Positions 40,280-48,510 are shown, counted from the stretch's first letter. The stretch: 64,000 nt of DNA from Saprospiraceae bacterium (GCA_019187225.1 JABAQQ010000020.1:79327-143326), one strand, 5' to 3'. Made by a program: numbers and translations. Notes: a model not told the origin generated them from the letters alone.

Positions 40280-42874
40280 TTATCGGATTTTTCTCCTTCT
40301 GATCACTTTCTCCACCTCCACCGCCCAGAACACCACCGACGACGCCGCCATAACGGCCAGGAGTTCATAAAATGTGAGCGGAGCGGTTTTGAAAATGGGA
40401 TTGAATGACGGGATATAAATAGTGGCCAGCTGCAATACAAAGGTGAGCGCGACGGCCCCCAACAGAGGAAGGTTTGAAAAAAGCCCCTGCCGGAACAACG
40501 ACTGCGACTCGGAACGGATGGCCAGCACATGCCCCATCTGGCTGAAACTCAATACACTGAACACCATGGTTTGCCAGTGCCGGTCGCCCATCTCAATGGC
40601 AAAAGCCTGAGTTGCAACGCACACGATACCCATCAGCAGCCCCACCCAGATGATGTGCCGGCCAAGTCCGCCGGCGAAAACGCTTTCGCCGGTAGCGCGC
40701 GGCGGGCGTTTCATGATGCCTTTTTCCGACGGCTCGGCAGCCAGTGCGATGCTGGGCAGACCGTCGGAGACCAGATTGATCCAGAGAATATGAATGGGCA
40801 GGAGCGGTATGGGCAGTCCGAACAGGGGGGCCAGCACGAGCGTCCATATCTCGCCCGAATTGCCGGTCATGATGTATTTGATGAACTTGCGGATGTTGTC
40901 GAAAATCCGCCGGCCCTGTTTGACGGCCTTGACGATGGTGGCGAAATTGTCGTCGAGCAGGATCATATCGGCGGCTTCCTTCGATACGTCGGTACCGGTG
41001 ATGCCCATCGCCACGCCGATGTCGGCCCGCTTCAGCGAGGGCGCGTCGTTGACACCGTCGCCAGTCATGGCCACGAAATGCCCCTTGTCCTGCAATGCCT
41101 TGACAATATTGAGTTTTTGTTCGGGCGAAACGCGGGCGTACACGCGGATGTGCTCCACTTTTTGCCCGAATTCCTCTGCAGACATGGCTGCGAGTTTGCT
41201 GCCGGTGATGACAAGGTCATTTTCGGACTCGATGATGCCGAGCTTTTGCGCGATGTTTCGGGCTGTGAGCAGGTAATCGCCTGTGATCATTACCGGCCGG
41301 ATGCCTGCCGTTTTGCATTCGTGCACCGCCTGTTTCACTTCTTCCCGTGGCGGGTCTATCAGGCCGGCTGCGCCGATGACGGTGAGGTCGCGCTCCATTG
41401 TGGCGTGCGTGATGTCGTCGGGCAATTCGGTTAGTCGCCGCATGGCGAATCCGAGCACCCGCAGCCCTTTATCGGCCATGGCATCGCCCTCCTCTGCCCA
41501 GCGTTCTTTTTCTTCCTTTGAAAGTCCCACCGCTTTGCCGAGCAGCACGTCCAGCGCGCCTTTGGAGAAGGCAACGAATCCGTCCCCGTCGCGGTGGATG
41601 GTGGTCATACACTTTCGCTCCGAATCGAATGGCAGTTCGGCGACGCGCGGGTAGGTCTTTTCCAGTTCTTGTTTCAAAAAGGCGTGGTTTTTCGCTGCGA
41701 CCGAGAAAGCAATTTCCGTGGGGTCGCCGATGTCCTTGCCGTCGCCGGATTCCGCCACATCGTTGCACAAAGCCATAGCTTTGAGCAGCCATTGTATCTG
41801 TTCGTCCTTTTTGCGTTGCTTGAGTTGACGGACGGGAAAGACGGCATCGCCCGCAAAAATTTCCTCTACCGTCATTTTGTTGACGGTGAGGGTACCCGTC
41901 TTATCGGTACAGATAAAGGTAACTGAACCAAGCGTTTCCACGGCAGGCAGACGCCGGACAAGAGCATTTTGCCGGACCATGCGCCGGGCGCCCAACGCCA
42001 GGGCGATGGTAATGACAGCGGGCAAAGCTTCGGGAATGGCCGCCACGGCTAATGAAATGGCCGTAAGCATCATCAGCAGCGGTTCTTCACCGCGCAGGTA
42101 GCCGACGCCGAAATAAACGGCGCAGATCAGCAGGATGATGTACGAAAGATTCTTGCCGAAAGCGGCGAGGCGTTTTTGCAGGGGGGTGCCGGTATCTTCT
42201 TCCTGCAACATCCGCGCGATGTTGCCCAGTTCGGTGTTCATGCCGGTGGCCACGACGATGCCTTTGGCGCGCCCGTAAGTGACGTAAGTGCCTTTATAGG
42301 CCATGTTCCTGCGGTCGCCCAGCGGGATGTCGGCGCCTGAAAGTATCTCGTGGTGTTTCTCTACGGCATACGATTCGCCGGTCAGCGAAGCCTCTTCCAC
42401 CCGCAGGTTGTGCACCTCGAACAAACGGGTGTCGGCGGGCACCACATTGCCAGCTTCGATCGCAACCACATCGCCGGGCACCAATTGGGACGCCGGGATA
42501 TGCGCCGGCTGGCCGTCGCGGATGACCGTCGCATTGTGCGCAGCCATTTGCCGCAATGCGGCCATCGCTTTTTCGGCGCGGTATTCCTGGACAAAGCCGA
42601 TAAGGGCGTTCACCACCACGATCACGAGGATAACGATGCTGTCGGTGATATCGCCCAGAATGCCTGAAACGATGGCCGCTGCGACCAGCACCAGGATCAT
42701 AAAGTCGGCAAACTGCCGGAGCAGCAACTGCCACCACGGCTTTTTCTTCGCCTCTTCCAACTCGTTCAGGCCATATTGGGCAAGCCGGCCCCGGGCCGAC
42801 AGGGAAGTAATGCCCAATGCCGAGGAATCGAGGAGTTCGTAGATTTTTTTGAGCGGGAGGACGTGCCAGTTCAT
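40280..42874 (-). CDS. P-type cation ATPase, calcium-type (P2)
   Basis: 864 residues. N-terminal cation-ATPase domain with the SERCA/PMCA-like start WHVLPLKKIYELLDSSALGITSLSARGRLAQYGLNEL, phosphorylation motif CTDKTGTLTVNKM, transmembrane motif VAAIPEALPAVITIALALGARRM (PEALP), hinge MTGDGVNDAPSLKRADIGVAMG, and six or more C-terminal helices ending with AVMAASSVVFWAVEVEKVIRRRK. Most like bacterial Ca2+-exporting P2A pumps. A TACCTTTG -7 box lies on the minus strand at 42881-42888, so the ATG at 42874 is nearly the transcription start, preferring it over 42883. Confidence 0.9.
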   Translation of the reverse strand: MNWHVLPLKKIYELLDSSALGITSLSARGRLAQYGLNELEEAKKKPWWQLLLRQFADFMILVLVAAAIVSGILGDITDSIVILVIVVVNALIGFVQEYRAEKAMAALRQMAAHNATVIRDGQPAHIPASQLVPGDVVAIEAGNVVPADTRLFEVHNLRVEEASLTGESYAVEKHHEILSGADIPLGDRRNMAYKGTYVTYGRAKGIVVATGMNTELGNIARMLQEEDTGTPLQKRLAAFGKNLSYIILLICAVYFGVGYLRGEEPLLMMLTAISLAVAAIPEALPAVITIALALGARRMVRQNALVRRLPAVETLGSVTFICTDKTGTLTVNKMTVEEIFAGDAVFPVRQLKQRKKDEQIQWLLKAMALCNDVAESGDGKDIGDPTEIAFSVAAKNHAFLKQELEKTYPRVAELPFDSERKCMTTIHRDGDGFVAFSKGALDVLLGKAVGLSKEEKERWAEEGDAMADKGLRVLGFAMRRLTELPDDITHATMERDLTVIGAAGLIDPPREEVKQAVHECKTAGIRPVMITGDYLLTARNIAQKLGIIESENDLVITGSKLAAMSAEEFGQKVEHIRVYARVSPEQKLNIVKALQDKGHFVAMTGDGVNDAPSLKRADIGVAMGITGTDVSKEAADMILLDDNFATIVKAVKQGRRIFDNIRKFIKYIMTGNSGEIWTLVLAPLFGLPIPLLPIHILWINLVSDGLPSIALAAEPSEKGIMKRPPRATGESVFAGGLGRHIIWVGLLMGIVCVATQAFAIEMGDRHWQTMVFSVLSFSQMGHVLAIRSESQSLFRQGLFSNLPLLGAVALTFVLQLATIYIPSFNPIFKTAPLTFYELLAVMAASSVVFWAVEVEKVIRRRKIR

Positions 42875-42880
42875 GCAAAG

Positions 42881-42888
42881 CAAAGGTA
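42881..42888 (-). promoter_or_regulatory. -7 box of the P-type ATPase gene
   Basis: TACCTTTG on the minus strand, 6 bp upstream of the ATG at 42874, implying a leaderless message. No TTG at the -33 position was found, so only the -7 element is supported. Confidence 0.45.
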
Positions 42889-42932
42889 TGGCTCCGCCGT
42901 GTTTTTATGGTGCTTTTTTGCAGAGGGGTGAA

Positions 42933-43133
42933 CTGCAATCGCCTCTCCAATCTATCTGCCTATATGATGCAGGGGGAAATCTCATCCATCATTTTCCCAT
43001 ACCCCCGAACGGACAACAGTCCACATGGGTGGAGCAGCGTCTGATATTTCCTTCTTCTATCGCGCCGGGGTACTATTTTCTGAACGTCCGGACGGAACGG
43101 GGAAACGTGGCGGTGAAAATTGTTAAGCTATAG
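42933..43133 (+). pseudogene. Orphan T9SS type A sorting domain (C-terminal relic)
   Basis: The plus strand reads LQSPLQSICLYDAGGNLIHHF, then ten to twenty variable residues, then APGYYFLNVRTERGNVAVKIVKL and a stop: the C-terminal beta-sandwich of proteins secreted by the type IX system, where xYDxxG and the final GxYxLxV...VKIVKL are the conserved parts. No start codon or secreted domain precedes it, only the 5' end of the P-ATPase gene on the other strand. It is the tail of a lost T9SS substrate. Confidence 0.7.
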
Positions 43134-43160
43134 ATATTCAATAAACAATCGACGGTATAC

Positions 43161-43715
43161 TCAAGCCTTGACCGGATTTGGCGCGTCGGCAAAATGCTTG
43201 TACTTGCCCAGCAGTTTTCCGATAAACACCACCACCGGGAAAACTACTTTTTTCACAAAACCCGGAATTTCGAGCATATCGAATTCGCTTTTGTAGCGGG
43301 TCAGCAAAAAAGCGGCGTCGAACATATCGGGTTGCGCTTTGCCGGCCTTTTTCTGGGCATTAAAAATCCCGGTGAGAAAATAGACGAAATTGTCCGCAGG
43401 TTGGACCCAGGCCCTGCAATGCAGCACCTCGTCGCCCGCATTCCAGAAGCGGTGCGGCACGCCGCGTTTGAAAATCGCGGTTTCGCCCGGGCCGGCAAAC
43501 TGCTCCGGCCCGCCTAAAACCTGGTAACCGATTTTGCCACTGACGACGGTAAAACTTTCGTCCTGCAGAAAATGGGTGTGCATCGGCGGCCCGCTGCCCG
43601 GCTCGACCCAGTTTTCACCGACGACGCGGTCGCCATCGGGATCGTGTTCGATTCCGTGAAAAACGAGTATTTCACCGAGGCCGTTTTCGATGGTGTGCGG
43701 ATATTGGATTGGCAT
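43161..43715 (-). CDS. Cupin-domain protein
   Basis: 184 residues. The cupin motifs are GEILVFHGIEHDPDGDRVVGENWVEPGSGPPMHTHFLQDESFTVVSGKIGYQV and PGETAIFKRGVPHRFWNAGDEVLHCRAWV, with His, Glu and His metal ligands in HTH, E and H. A C-terminal hydrophobic helix (VVFPVVVFIGKLLGKYKHF) may anchor it to the membrane. The start at 43715 is the first ATG giving a full cupin; the longer frame is a shadow. Confidence 0.84.
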   Translation of the reverse strand: MPIQYPHTIENGLGEILVFHGIEHDPDGDRVVGENWVEPGSGPPMHTHFLQDESFTVVSGKIGYQVLGGPEQFAGPGETAIFKRGVPHRFWNAGDEVLHCRAWVQPADNFVYFLTGIFNAQKKAGKAQPDMFDAAFLLTRYKSEFDMLEIPGFVKKVVFPVVVFIGKLLGKYKHFADAPNPVKA

Positions 43716-43896
43716 TGTTTGTAAAAGTTTGAGTTTGACAGGCGCCTGAAGAAGCGGTTTGCGACAAATGTCTGCATTTTGATTTTTAAATCGGAGTAAC
43801 GCTGGTGGATTTTTGCGCTCGATGGTTGGGGTTTTGTTGAAAACACGCTGATGCAGTGAGGTAAGACCGATCGGGGCGGAAAAAGGAATTGGTGAA

Positions 43897-43963
43897 GAAG
43901 GTGGCGTTGTGAGGTTTTTGTGCTTCACGCGAGTGCGCCGGGTGAAAACACACCGGCGCGGCG
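43897..43963 (+). repeat. Copy A of the probable group II intron boundary repeat
   Basis: 67 bp sharing about 80 percent identity with 44405-44477: GAAGGTGGCG, then a variable hairpin, CACGC, then GTGCGCCGGGTGAAAACAC and CCGGCGCGGCG. It ends beside the PIN relic. The intron part is only about 30 bp here, beginning with GTGCG at 43933. Confidence 0.5.
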
Positions 43964-43983
43964 GGGGAAGACCAAGCGAGGCC

Positions 43984-44100
43984 GAATTCGATTTGACCAA
44001 GTTCGGCGCGTTGCATCAGCGTTTTGGCATCTTTGTCGAAAGGCGGGCGGGCGGCGAGATAGTCCAACATGACGTTGGTGTCCACGAAAACTTTATCCAT
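43984..44100 (-). pseudogene. Truncated PIN-domain toxin
   Basis: MDKVFVDTNVMLDYLAARPPFDKDAKTLMQRAELGQIEF, the first 39 residues of a PIN ribonuclease (Asp and Asn metal ligands in VDTNVMLDYL), then unrelated sequence from the repeat next to it. About two thirds of the domain are missing. The gene is preceded and overlapped by the antitoxin-like gene at 44093. Confidence 0.75.
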
Positions 44101-44338
44101 TGGCCGCGTACTTTTTCAGGAGTTCGTCGGCCATGAAAGACTTGTAATCGAAGTCCGCCGGAAGCGACACGATGCCGTGCAGTTTGTCCGCAAGGCCGGC
44201 GGGAGATTTCGGTTTGCCATTTTCAGGCTTAATTTCCGAACTGACCTGAACTTTTACACCCGACTCCCGAATGAGCCGCAGCAACGGTTCCAGCAGTTTG
44301 AAGTCTTCGGCGGAGTCGAGTTGGATGGTAACGGTCAT
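44093..44338 (-). CDS. Antitoxin-like protein of the broken PIN pair
   Basis: 81 residues (MTVTIQLDSAEDFKLLEPLLRLIRESGVKVQVSSEIKPENGKPKSPAGLADKLHGIVSLPADFDYKSFMADELLKKYAANG). The last residues resemble the C-terminal arm of antitoxins that wrap a PIN partner (LPADFDYKSFMADELLKKY), and the stop overlaps the PIN start by 8 bp. The partner toxin is dead, so this is probably a leftover. Confidence 0.7.
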   Translation of the reverse strand: MTVTIQLDSAEDFKLLEPLLRLIRESGVKVQVSSEIKPENGKPKSPAGLADKLHGIVSLPADFDYKSFMADELLKKYAANG

Positions 44339-44404
44339 AACTGAAATTTGATGCGAAGTTGTTCGCAAAAATCGGCGATTTGGGGGAAACGGCAAAAGTG
44401 AAGG

Positions 44405-44477
44405 GAAGGTGGCGCTGTGAGTTTTTACATTTGACGCCTCACGCAAGTGCGCCGGGTGAAAACACCCCGGCGCGGCG
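44405..44477 (+). repeat. Copy B of the probable group II intron boundary repeat
   Basis: 73 bp matching copy A (43897-43963) across the presumed 5' exon (GAAGGTGGCG, hairpin, CACGC) and the first 30 bp of the intron-like RNA. The hairpin immediately before GTGCG suits the target preference of class C group II introns. Confidence 0.5.
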
Positions 44478-44640
44478 AAATGGCCACGACCGCCGCAGTT
44501 AGGGAGATAGCCAAGTGAACATTCACTCGGAAACAGGCTTCTCAGCCTAAAGGTAAAGGAGAAGTAGCTTAAGCTACGGCCTTGGTCCTAGCAAGACTGA
44601 GGCCTTTTTCATCTCCGTTTGTGCAGGGCAATTAGATCTT
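44447..44640 (+). ncRNA. Probable 5' fragment of a group II intron (domain I)
   Basis: A non-coding stretch of nested, GC-rich hairpins that starts GTGCGCC, the 5' consensus of bacterial group II introns. Hairpins seen: GCGCCGGGTG/CACCCCGGCGC, GCGGCG/CGCCGC, AGTGAACATTCACT, AGGCTTCTCAGCCT, GTAGCTTAAGCTAC, and GGCCTTGGTC/GACTGAGGCC followed by TTTTT (44578-44609). There is no reverse transcriptase and no domain V/VI before the next gene at 44650, so it is a truncated copy. The last hairpin with the T-run could also be an intrinsic terminator, so a free-standing structured RNA is the alternative. Confidence 0.45.
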
Positions 44641-44649
44641 GCCCAAACC

Positions 44650-46731
44650 TCACCCCACTTCCTCCCCCCACAGCATCTCCGCAACTCTTTGTGTCCCAGC
44701 CGACAAATACCGCCGGTAAGTGCTGAACGACATATTCAGGAAGTCCGCCGTTTTTTCCTGACTGCCTACGGGGTTGATGAACGTGCGGTACAGCACCCGG
44801 TGGTATTTGCCGTCGATCGGCGAGTCCTCTATTTCCTTGATGACCGCGAGGATTTTGTCTTTCAAAACGCCCACGCGCTCGCCGTCGGAAGCGTCCGAGC
44901 CGGAGCGATGCACAATGAATTTCGAGCGAATCAGCGGGTTTTGCAGCAACTGGTTGCCGTTGTGAAAATGCCGCAACGCCTCCGCCACGCTCTCGCTGAA
45001 TTCCGCCTCGCTCAGCACAACTACTTGCAATTGTGGCGTTTCCGCCGCCAAATCGGCAGCGATGCCCACCTCGCGTTTGCCCATGAGTTCGAGCCAGGCC
45101 AACGGCGGGCGCATCCGCCAGTCGTGGACGTAAAAGCCGAAGGGAATGCCGTTCGTTTCGAAATCGAGTTCCGGCACGTGGGCGAGGTCGGCGTAAGTGA
45201 GCACGGCGCGCCAGAATTCGGGCTGCACCGTTTCGAGAAAACTCACCGCCAGCCCCGGCGTGAAGTAGTATTGCACGATGGTCAGAAAGATGCTGCTCTG
45301 TAGCGGCGACACCAACTGGTGCGTCTCATTCGCCATCCACATTCTGAAAATGGCCGACTGCTCTCCCTGCCGCAAATGGAGGTGTTTGTTTTGGTAATCG
45401 AGGACTTTCTGCGTGGGTTTATCGGGCAGGTTTTTCTCCGCGACGAGTTCGTGGCCATTGATTTTCAGGACAAAAGCGTTGGCTTGTTTCGCGCCGTCGC
45501 GCCAGACCCAGATTTGCGTTGCCGGGTTTTTTGCCCAAAAATCGAAAGCCGCGAGGCTTTCCGCGCCTTCGTGGCGGCGAATCATGTCGCGCAGCATAGG
45601 CAAGTCGTTGGCATTCGCCACATCCACCCAAAAACTGCCCGTTTCCTGCCATTCGAAAAAGGGCTTCACCACCGGGTTCATGCGGTGCAGGAAGATGAGG
45701 TCGAAGAGGACGCGGCGCTGTGTTTCGCCGGTCGCTTCTTTCAATTTCCGGTGGTAATAATGCCGCGCGCGGTTGTGGAGTTCGGCGTTCCAGTCGGGGT
45801 GCCGCCATTTCAAATCGGCGCACAGGGCCTCGCGGGCGATGTCGTGCGGATAAATCCCTTCGCGGCCAATCGAGATGAACGAGAGGGTACATAGCCAACT
45901 GAAAAGTTCGCTCGCATCTTCCACGCCCATGACTTCGGCCAGCAGCGATTCGGTGAGCAAATTGACGATAGAACAAACTTCCAACGCGGCGCGGTGCATG
46001 GGGCTGGGCACCTGGCGCACAAAGAGTTGCAACAAAGTCCGGACTACGTCGGGCGACTCGTCGGGGCTGAAATTTTTGTCGGGATACTGCTCGTAAATAT
46101 CAGCCACGACCGAGAGCGCGAGCGGGTGGCCGTGCGTAAAATCGAGGATGGGGCGGATTTTTTCCTCCGGCAAATGGCGGCGGCGGAGGTAATCCTCGCT
46201 TTCGGCATCGCTGAAATTGCGCAACTGGATGCTTTTCATCAGGGCCTTCCAGCCGGGGTCGCTGAGCCAGGCGACGGAAGGAGCATTGCGTCCGCAGATG
46301 ACCGTGAGGACGTTGGCGGGCAGGTTGGGTAGAAAATCGGTACGTACCCAGTCGTCTATGGGGCTGATTTTCTCGTAGGTATCTATGAAAAGTACCGCCC
46401 TTCCCGGTAATTCGCCAATGGCTTCATAAACGCTCTGACCGGCAGCAAGCGATTTTCCCAAACTGGCTTTCACTGCATCTAAGAAGCCGGAAGGATGCGC
46501 CTCCACTTCGCGGGCGTCTATGAGCAAATGGCTCATTTTACGCTCGTTGCACAGATCAGTGAAATGTTTGAGGAGTGTTGTTTTCCCTTGTCCGCCGGGG
46601 CCGTACACGGTGAGCAGCACGCATTCGGGCGAAGGAGCATCGAGCAGGCGCTCGAAAATCTCGATTTCCCGGTCGCGGCCCACGAAAGAGCGGCGACGGG
46701 CAGCAGAGAGTAATTCTGCAACAGAGGCCAT
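44650..46731 (-). CDS. STAND-type NTPase with C-terminal HTH-like domain
   Basis: 693 residues. Walker A TVYGPGGQGKTTLLKHF (44-51), Walker B AVLFIDTYEKI (113-120), the STAND GxP element FTHGHPLALSV (about 206), and an adjacent winged-helix region. The middle contains LHLRQGEQSAIFRMWMANETHQLVSPLQSSIFLTIVQYYFTP...FYVHDWRMRPPLAWLELMGK, which is typical of a group of unclassified STAND proteins. The C-terminus LYRTFINPVGSQEKTADFLNMSFSTYRRYLSAGTQRVAEMLW has a helix-turn-helix character. STAND proteins switch on upon sensing a trigger and often act in defence or regulation. Stand-alone gene; function unknown. Confidence 0.82.
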   Translation of the reverse strand: MASVAELLSAARRRSFVGRDREIEIFERLLDAPSPECVLLTVYGPGGQGKTTLLKHFTDLCNERKMSHLLIDAREVEAHPSGFLDAVKASLGKSLAAGQSVYEAIGELPGRAVLFIDTYEKISPIDDWVRTDFLPNLPANVLTVICGRNAPSVAWLSDPGWKALMKSIQLRNFSDAESEDYLRRRHLPEEKIRPILDFTHGHPLALSVVADIYEQYPDKNFSPDESPDVVRTLLQLFVRQVPSPMHRAALEVCSIVNLLTESLLAEVMGVEDASELFSWLCTLSFISIGREGIYPHDIAREALCADLKWRHPDWNAELHNRARHYYHRKLKEATGETQRRVLFDLIFLHRMNPVVKPFFEWQETGSFWVDVANANDLPMLRDMIRRHEGAESLAAFDFWAKNPATQIWVWRDGAKQANAFVLKINGHELVAEKNLPDKPTQKVLDYQNKHLHLRQGEQSAIFRMWMANETHQLVSPLQSSIFLTIVQYYFTPGLAVSFLETVQPEFWRAVLTYADLAHVPELDFETNGIPFGFYVHDWRMRPPLAWLELMGKREVGIAADLAAETPQLQVVVLSEAEFSESVAEALRHFHNGNQLLQNPLIRSKFIVHRSGSDASDGERVGVLKDKILAVIKEIEDSPIDGKYHRVLYRTFINPVGSQEKTADFLNMSFSTYRRYLSAGTQRVAEMLWGEEVG

Positions 46732-46883
46732 TGTTCAAAAGTGGTTTCAAGGTTTTTTTACCCACCAGAGATTTATCGAAGGTAGGCAAGGTTAAATGGT
46801 TTCAGGGTTTTGAAAGTGGCTGTCCCGTAAGCCGGAGGGGCGATTTTCGTGCGAAAAGTACAATGTTTAAAAATAGTATTCAT

Positions 46884-46950
46884 CGCAGAGACGCAGAGAC
46901 GCAGCGTTTTTTTGTCATCCTGGAAGGATCTACTCTGCGCCTCTGCGGTG
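46884..46950. repeat. CGCAGAG word repeat with inverted copy
   Basis: CGCAGAGACGCAGAGACGCAG (46884-46906) and the inverted TCTGCGCCTCTGCGGTG (46934-46950). The words GCAGAGAC and CTCTGCG are known as interspersed repeats in many unrelated bacteria. First element of a 180-bp composite repeat region. Confidence 0.8.
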
Positions 46951-46965
46951 AATTGCCGCGATTCA

Positions 46966-47069
46966 TGCGAATCAGGAGCAAAACACTCATGGCACGTTTA
47001 CGAAACTTTCGAAGTTTCGTAAACGTAAACACCTGGAAATCAACGACGAATTTTTACCCCTGATTCGCA
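46966..47069. repeat. Nested inverted repeat TGCGAATCAGG around a REP palindrome
   Basis: Left arm TGCGAATCAGG (46966-46976), right arm CCTGATTCGCA (47059-47069) with the 33-bp REP palindrome inside. The right arm lies in the HemJ coding end and encodes its last residues ANPANQG. Confidence 0.7.
46994..47026. repeat. REP palindrome, distant copy
   Basis: ACGTTTACGAAACTT with perfect complement and loop TCG, 33 bp: same family as the copies next to the RAYT gene 41 kb away, differing only in the inner bases (CTT for CCT). Confidence 0.85.
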
Positions 47070-47593
47070 GGATTCGCCTTCCGGATCCCCCACCCTATCA
47101 GCCCGGTAAACACCGCCAGCCCGCCGAACAACGCAAGGTAATTGATCCCGCTTTTAAAAACCGCCAGAAAGACGATGGCGACAAGGAAAATTGTCGGCAC
47201 TTCATTCAGCGCCCGGAAATAGATGTGATTGTACTTTGATGCCCCGTTTTCGAGGTCGCGAATGTGCTTTTTTAAAGAATGCGTATAACCGGTGAGTAAG
47301 ATCAGAAAAAACAGTTTCAATTGCATCCAGTTTTGATGCAGCCAGGCGGGTTGGATGAACAACATCAAAACGCCGAAGGTCCAGGTGATGATAATAGCGG
47401 GTTGAAGGATGATCTTGTACGATTTCCACTCCATCACCGTGTAATGTCGCGCCAAAATGCCGCGTTCCGGCTCGTCTTTTTCCAACGCCATCGCGTGATA
47501 GACCATGATGCGCACGAGGTAGAACATGCCGGCCATCCAGGAGACCATGCCGATGAGGTGGAGGGATTTTGCTATGCTGTACCAGGTTGCCAT
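47054..47593 (-). CDS. hemJ: Protoporphyrinogen IX oxidase HemJ
   Basis: 179 residues with four or five membrane helices. HemJ features: LHLIGMVSWMAGMFYLVRIMVYH with conserved His, HYTVMEWKSYKIILQPAIIITWTFGVLML, and LKLFFLILLTGYTHSLKKHIRDLENG. It converts protoporphyrinogen IX to protoporphyrin IX in haem synthesis and sits in the inner membrane. The start at 47593 is preceded by a tandem word repeat; the frame beyond it reads through that repeat. Its last codons come from a repeat word. Confidence 0.85.
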   Translation of the reverse strand: MATWYSIAKSLHLIGMVSWMAGMFYLVRIMVYHAMALEKDEPERGILARHYTVMEWKSYKIILQPAIIITWTFGVLMLFIQPAWLHQNWMQLKLFFLILLTGYTHSLKKHIRDLENGASKYNHIYFRALNEVPTIFLVAIVFLAVFKSGINYLALFGGLAVFTGLIGWGIRKANPANQG

Positions 47594-47598
47594 TTTTG

Positions 47599-47634
47599 GT
47601 GATTGGTTGGATTGGTGATTGGTTGGATTGGGCA
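47599..47634. repeat. Tandem repeat GGTGATTGGTTGGATT
   Basis: Two exact 16-bp units (47599-47614, 47615-47630) plus GGGC, 6 bp upstream of the hemJ ATG on the other strand. GG pairs recur every 4-5 bp. Confidence 0.85.
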
Positions 47635-47690
47635 AAAATAGAGCGCAACTTTCCGAAAGTTTTCAATTTTTGGAAAGTTTGAATGGGCGC

Positions 47691-47723
47691 AAAAAGCGCG
47701 GCGGGGAAATCCCCGGCCGCGCT
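47691..47723 (-). terminator. Intrinsic terminator of the outer-membrane protein gene
   Basis: On the minus strand AGCGCGGCCGGGGA, loop, TCCCCGCCGCGCT then TTTTT: a GC-rich stem with T-run, 49 bp downstream of the stop of the barrel protein. A second hairpin with arms CGGAAGTCCGTT / AACGGACTTCCG (47731-47768) lies between. Confidence 0.8.
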
Positions 47724-47771
47724 CTGTGCAGCGGAAGTCCGTTCCGCTGATGCCCGAAACGGACTTCCGGG

Positions 47772-48395
47772 TTATTTGATCAAAGCAATATTCACCCCGA
47801 CCATCAGTCGCGCCGGTGTATTGCTGAAGTGGTATTTGTCGCCGAAGAAAGTGATGTGGTCGCCTTGTTTGGTAAAATTGCCTTCGTAGCGGATATCGGC
47901 GGAGATGCGCCCCGTGCCGATGGTCAGGCCGGCCTGCCACCCCCAGGTCATTTGTTTCCAGCGCGCGGCGTAACCGTCGAAATCGGTGAGTTCCGATTTG
48001 CTGCTCAGGTAATAGTGGCCTACCGGACCGCCGTGGAAGCGCAGCGGACCTGCGGTGAAGCCCAACAGAAGCGGAATATCGAGGTACTGGTATTTTTCAT
48101 TTTTGATGACTTCGCTGACACTCGATTCGCCAACCTTATAGTCGGTTTTGTTGGAGTTGAAGATCAATTCGGGCTGGAAAAACACCTTGTTGCCGAAACG
48201 GGCGTATACGCCGAACTGAGTGCCGAACTTGAGTTTGTCCACCCCTAAATTGAACGATGTATCCCCGCTTCCGACAATGATGTCTTCGGGTTTGTTGACC
48301 TGGGTATTCATGCCGCCTTTGATCCCGATGGAGAATTGCGCCTGCGCAGCGAACGCGCAGCATAGAAAGCCGATTGCAAAAAACAGATTTTTCAT
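47772..48395 (-). CDS. PorT-like outer-membrane beta-barrel protein
   Basis: 207 residues. Signal peptide MKNLFFAIGFLCCAFAAQAQ, then GIKGGMNTQVNKPEDIIVGSGDTSF and repeated aromatic-ended strands (FQPELIFN, KYQYLDIPLLLGFTAGPLRFHGG, AGLTIGTGRISADIRYEGNF), the Bacteroidota porin-like outer-membrane beta-barrel (OMP_b-brl_2) family. The family includes gliding/secretion components and porins; no more can be said here. The 48395 start is fixed by the signal peptide. Followed by a strong terminator. Confidence 0.85.
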   Translation of the reverse strand: MKNLFFAIGFLCCAFAAQAQFSIGIKGGMNTQVNKPEDIIVGSGDTSFNLGVDKLKFGTQFGVYARFGNKVFFQPELIFNSNKTDYKVGESSVSEVIKNEKYQYLDIPLLLGFTAGPLRFHGGPVGHYYLSSKSELTDFDGYAARWKQMTWGWQAGLTIGTGRISADIRYEGNFTKQGDHITFFGDKYHFSNTPARLMVGVNIALIK

Positions 48396-48510
48396 ACGAG
48401 AGTGTGTGTAGGTTGTGTGTTTACCCAAAAACGGCGACCGGTTCGGATTGGTACAGCGGAAAAGTTAAAAACCCGGAATTTAACCCTTCGCTAACCAGGA
48501 GCGTTATGCG

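Noticed and set aside
43716-44000. N-terminal extension of the cupin gene
   Set aside because: It reads through the boundary repeat and the PIN relic; no sequence in it resembles a cupin protein.
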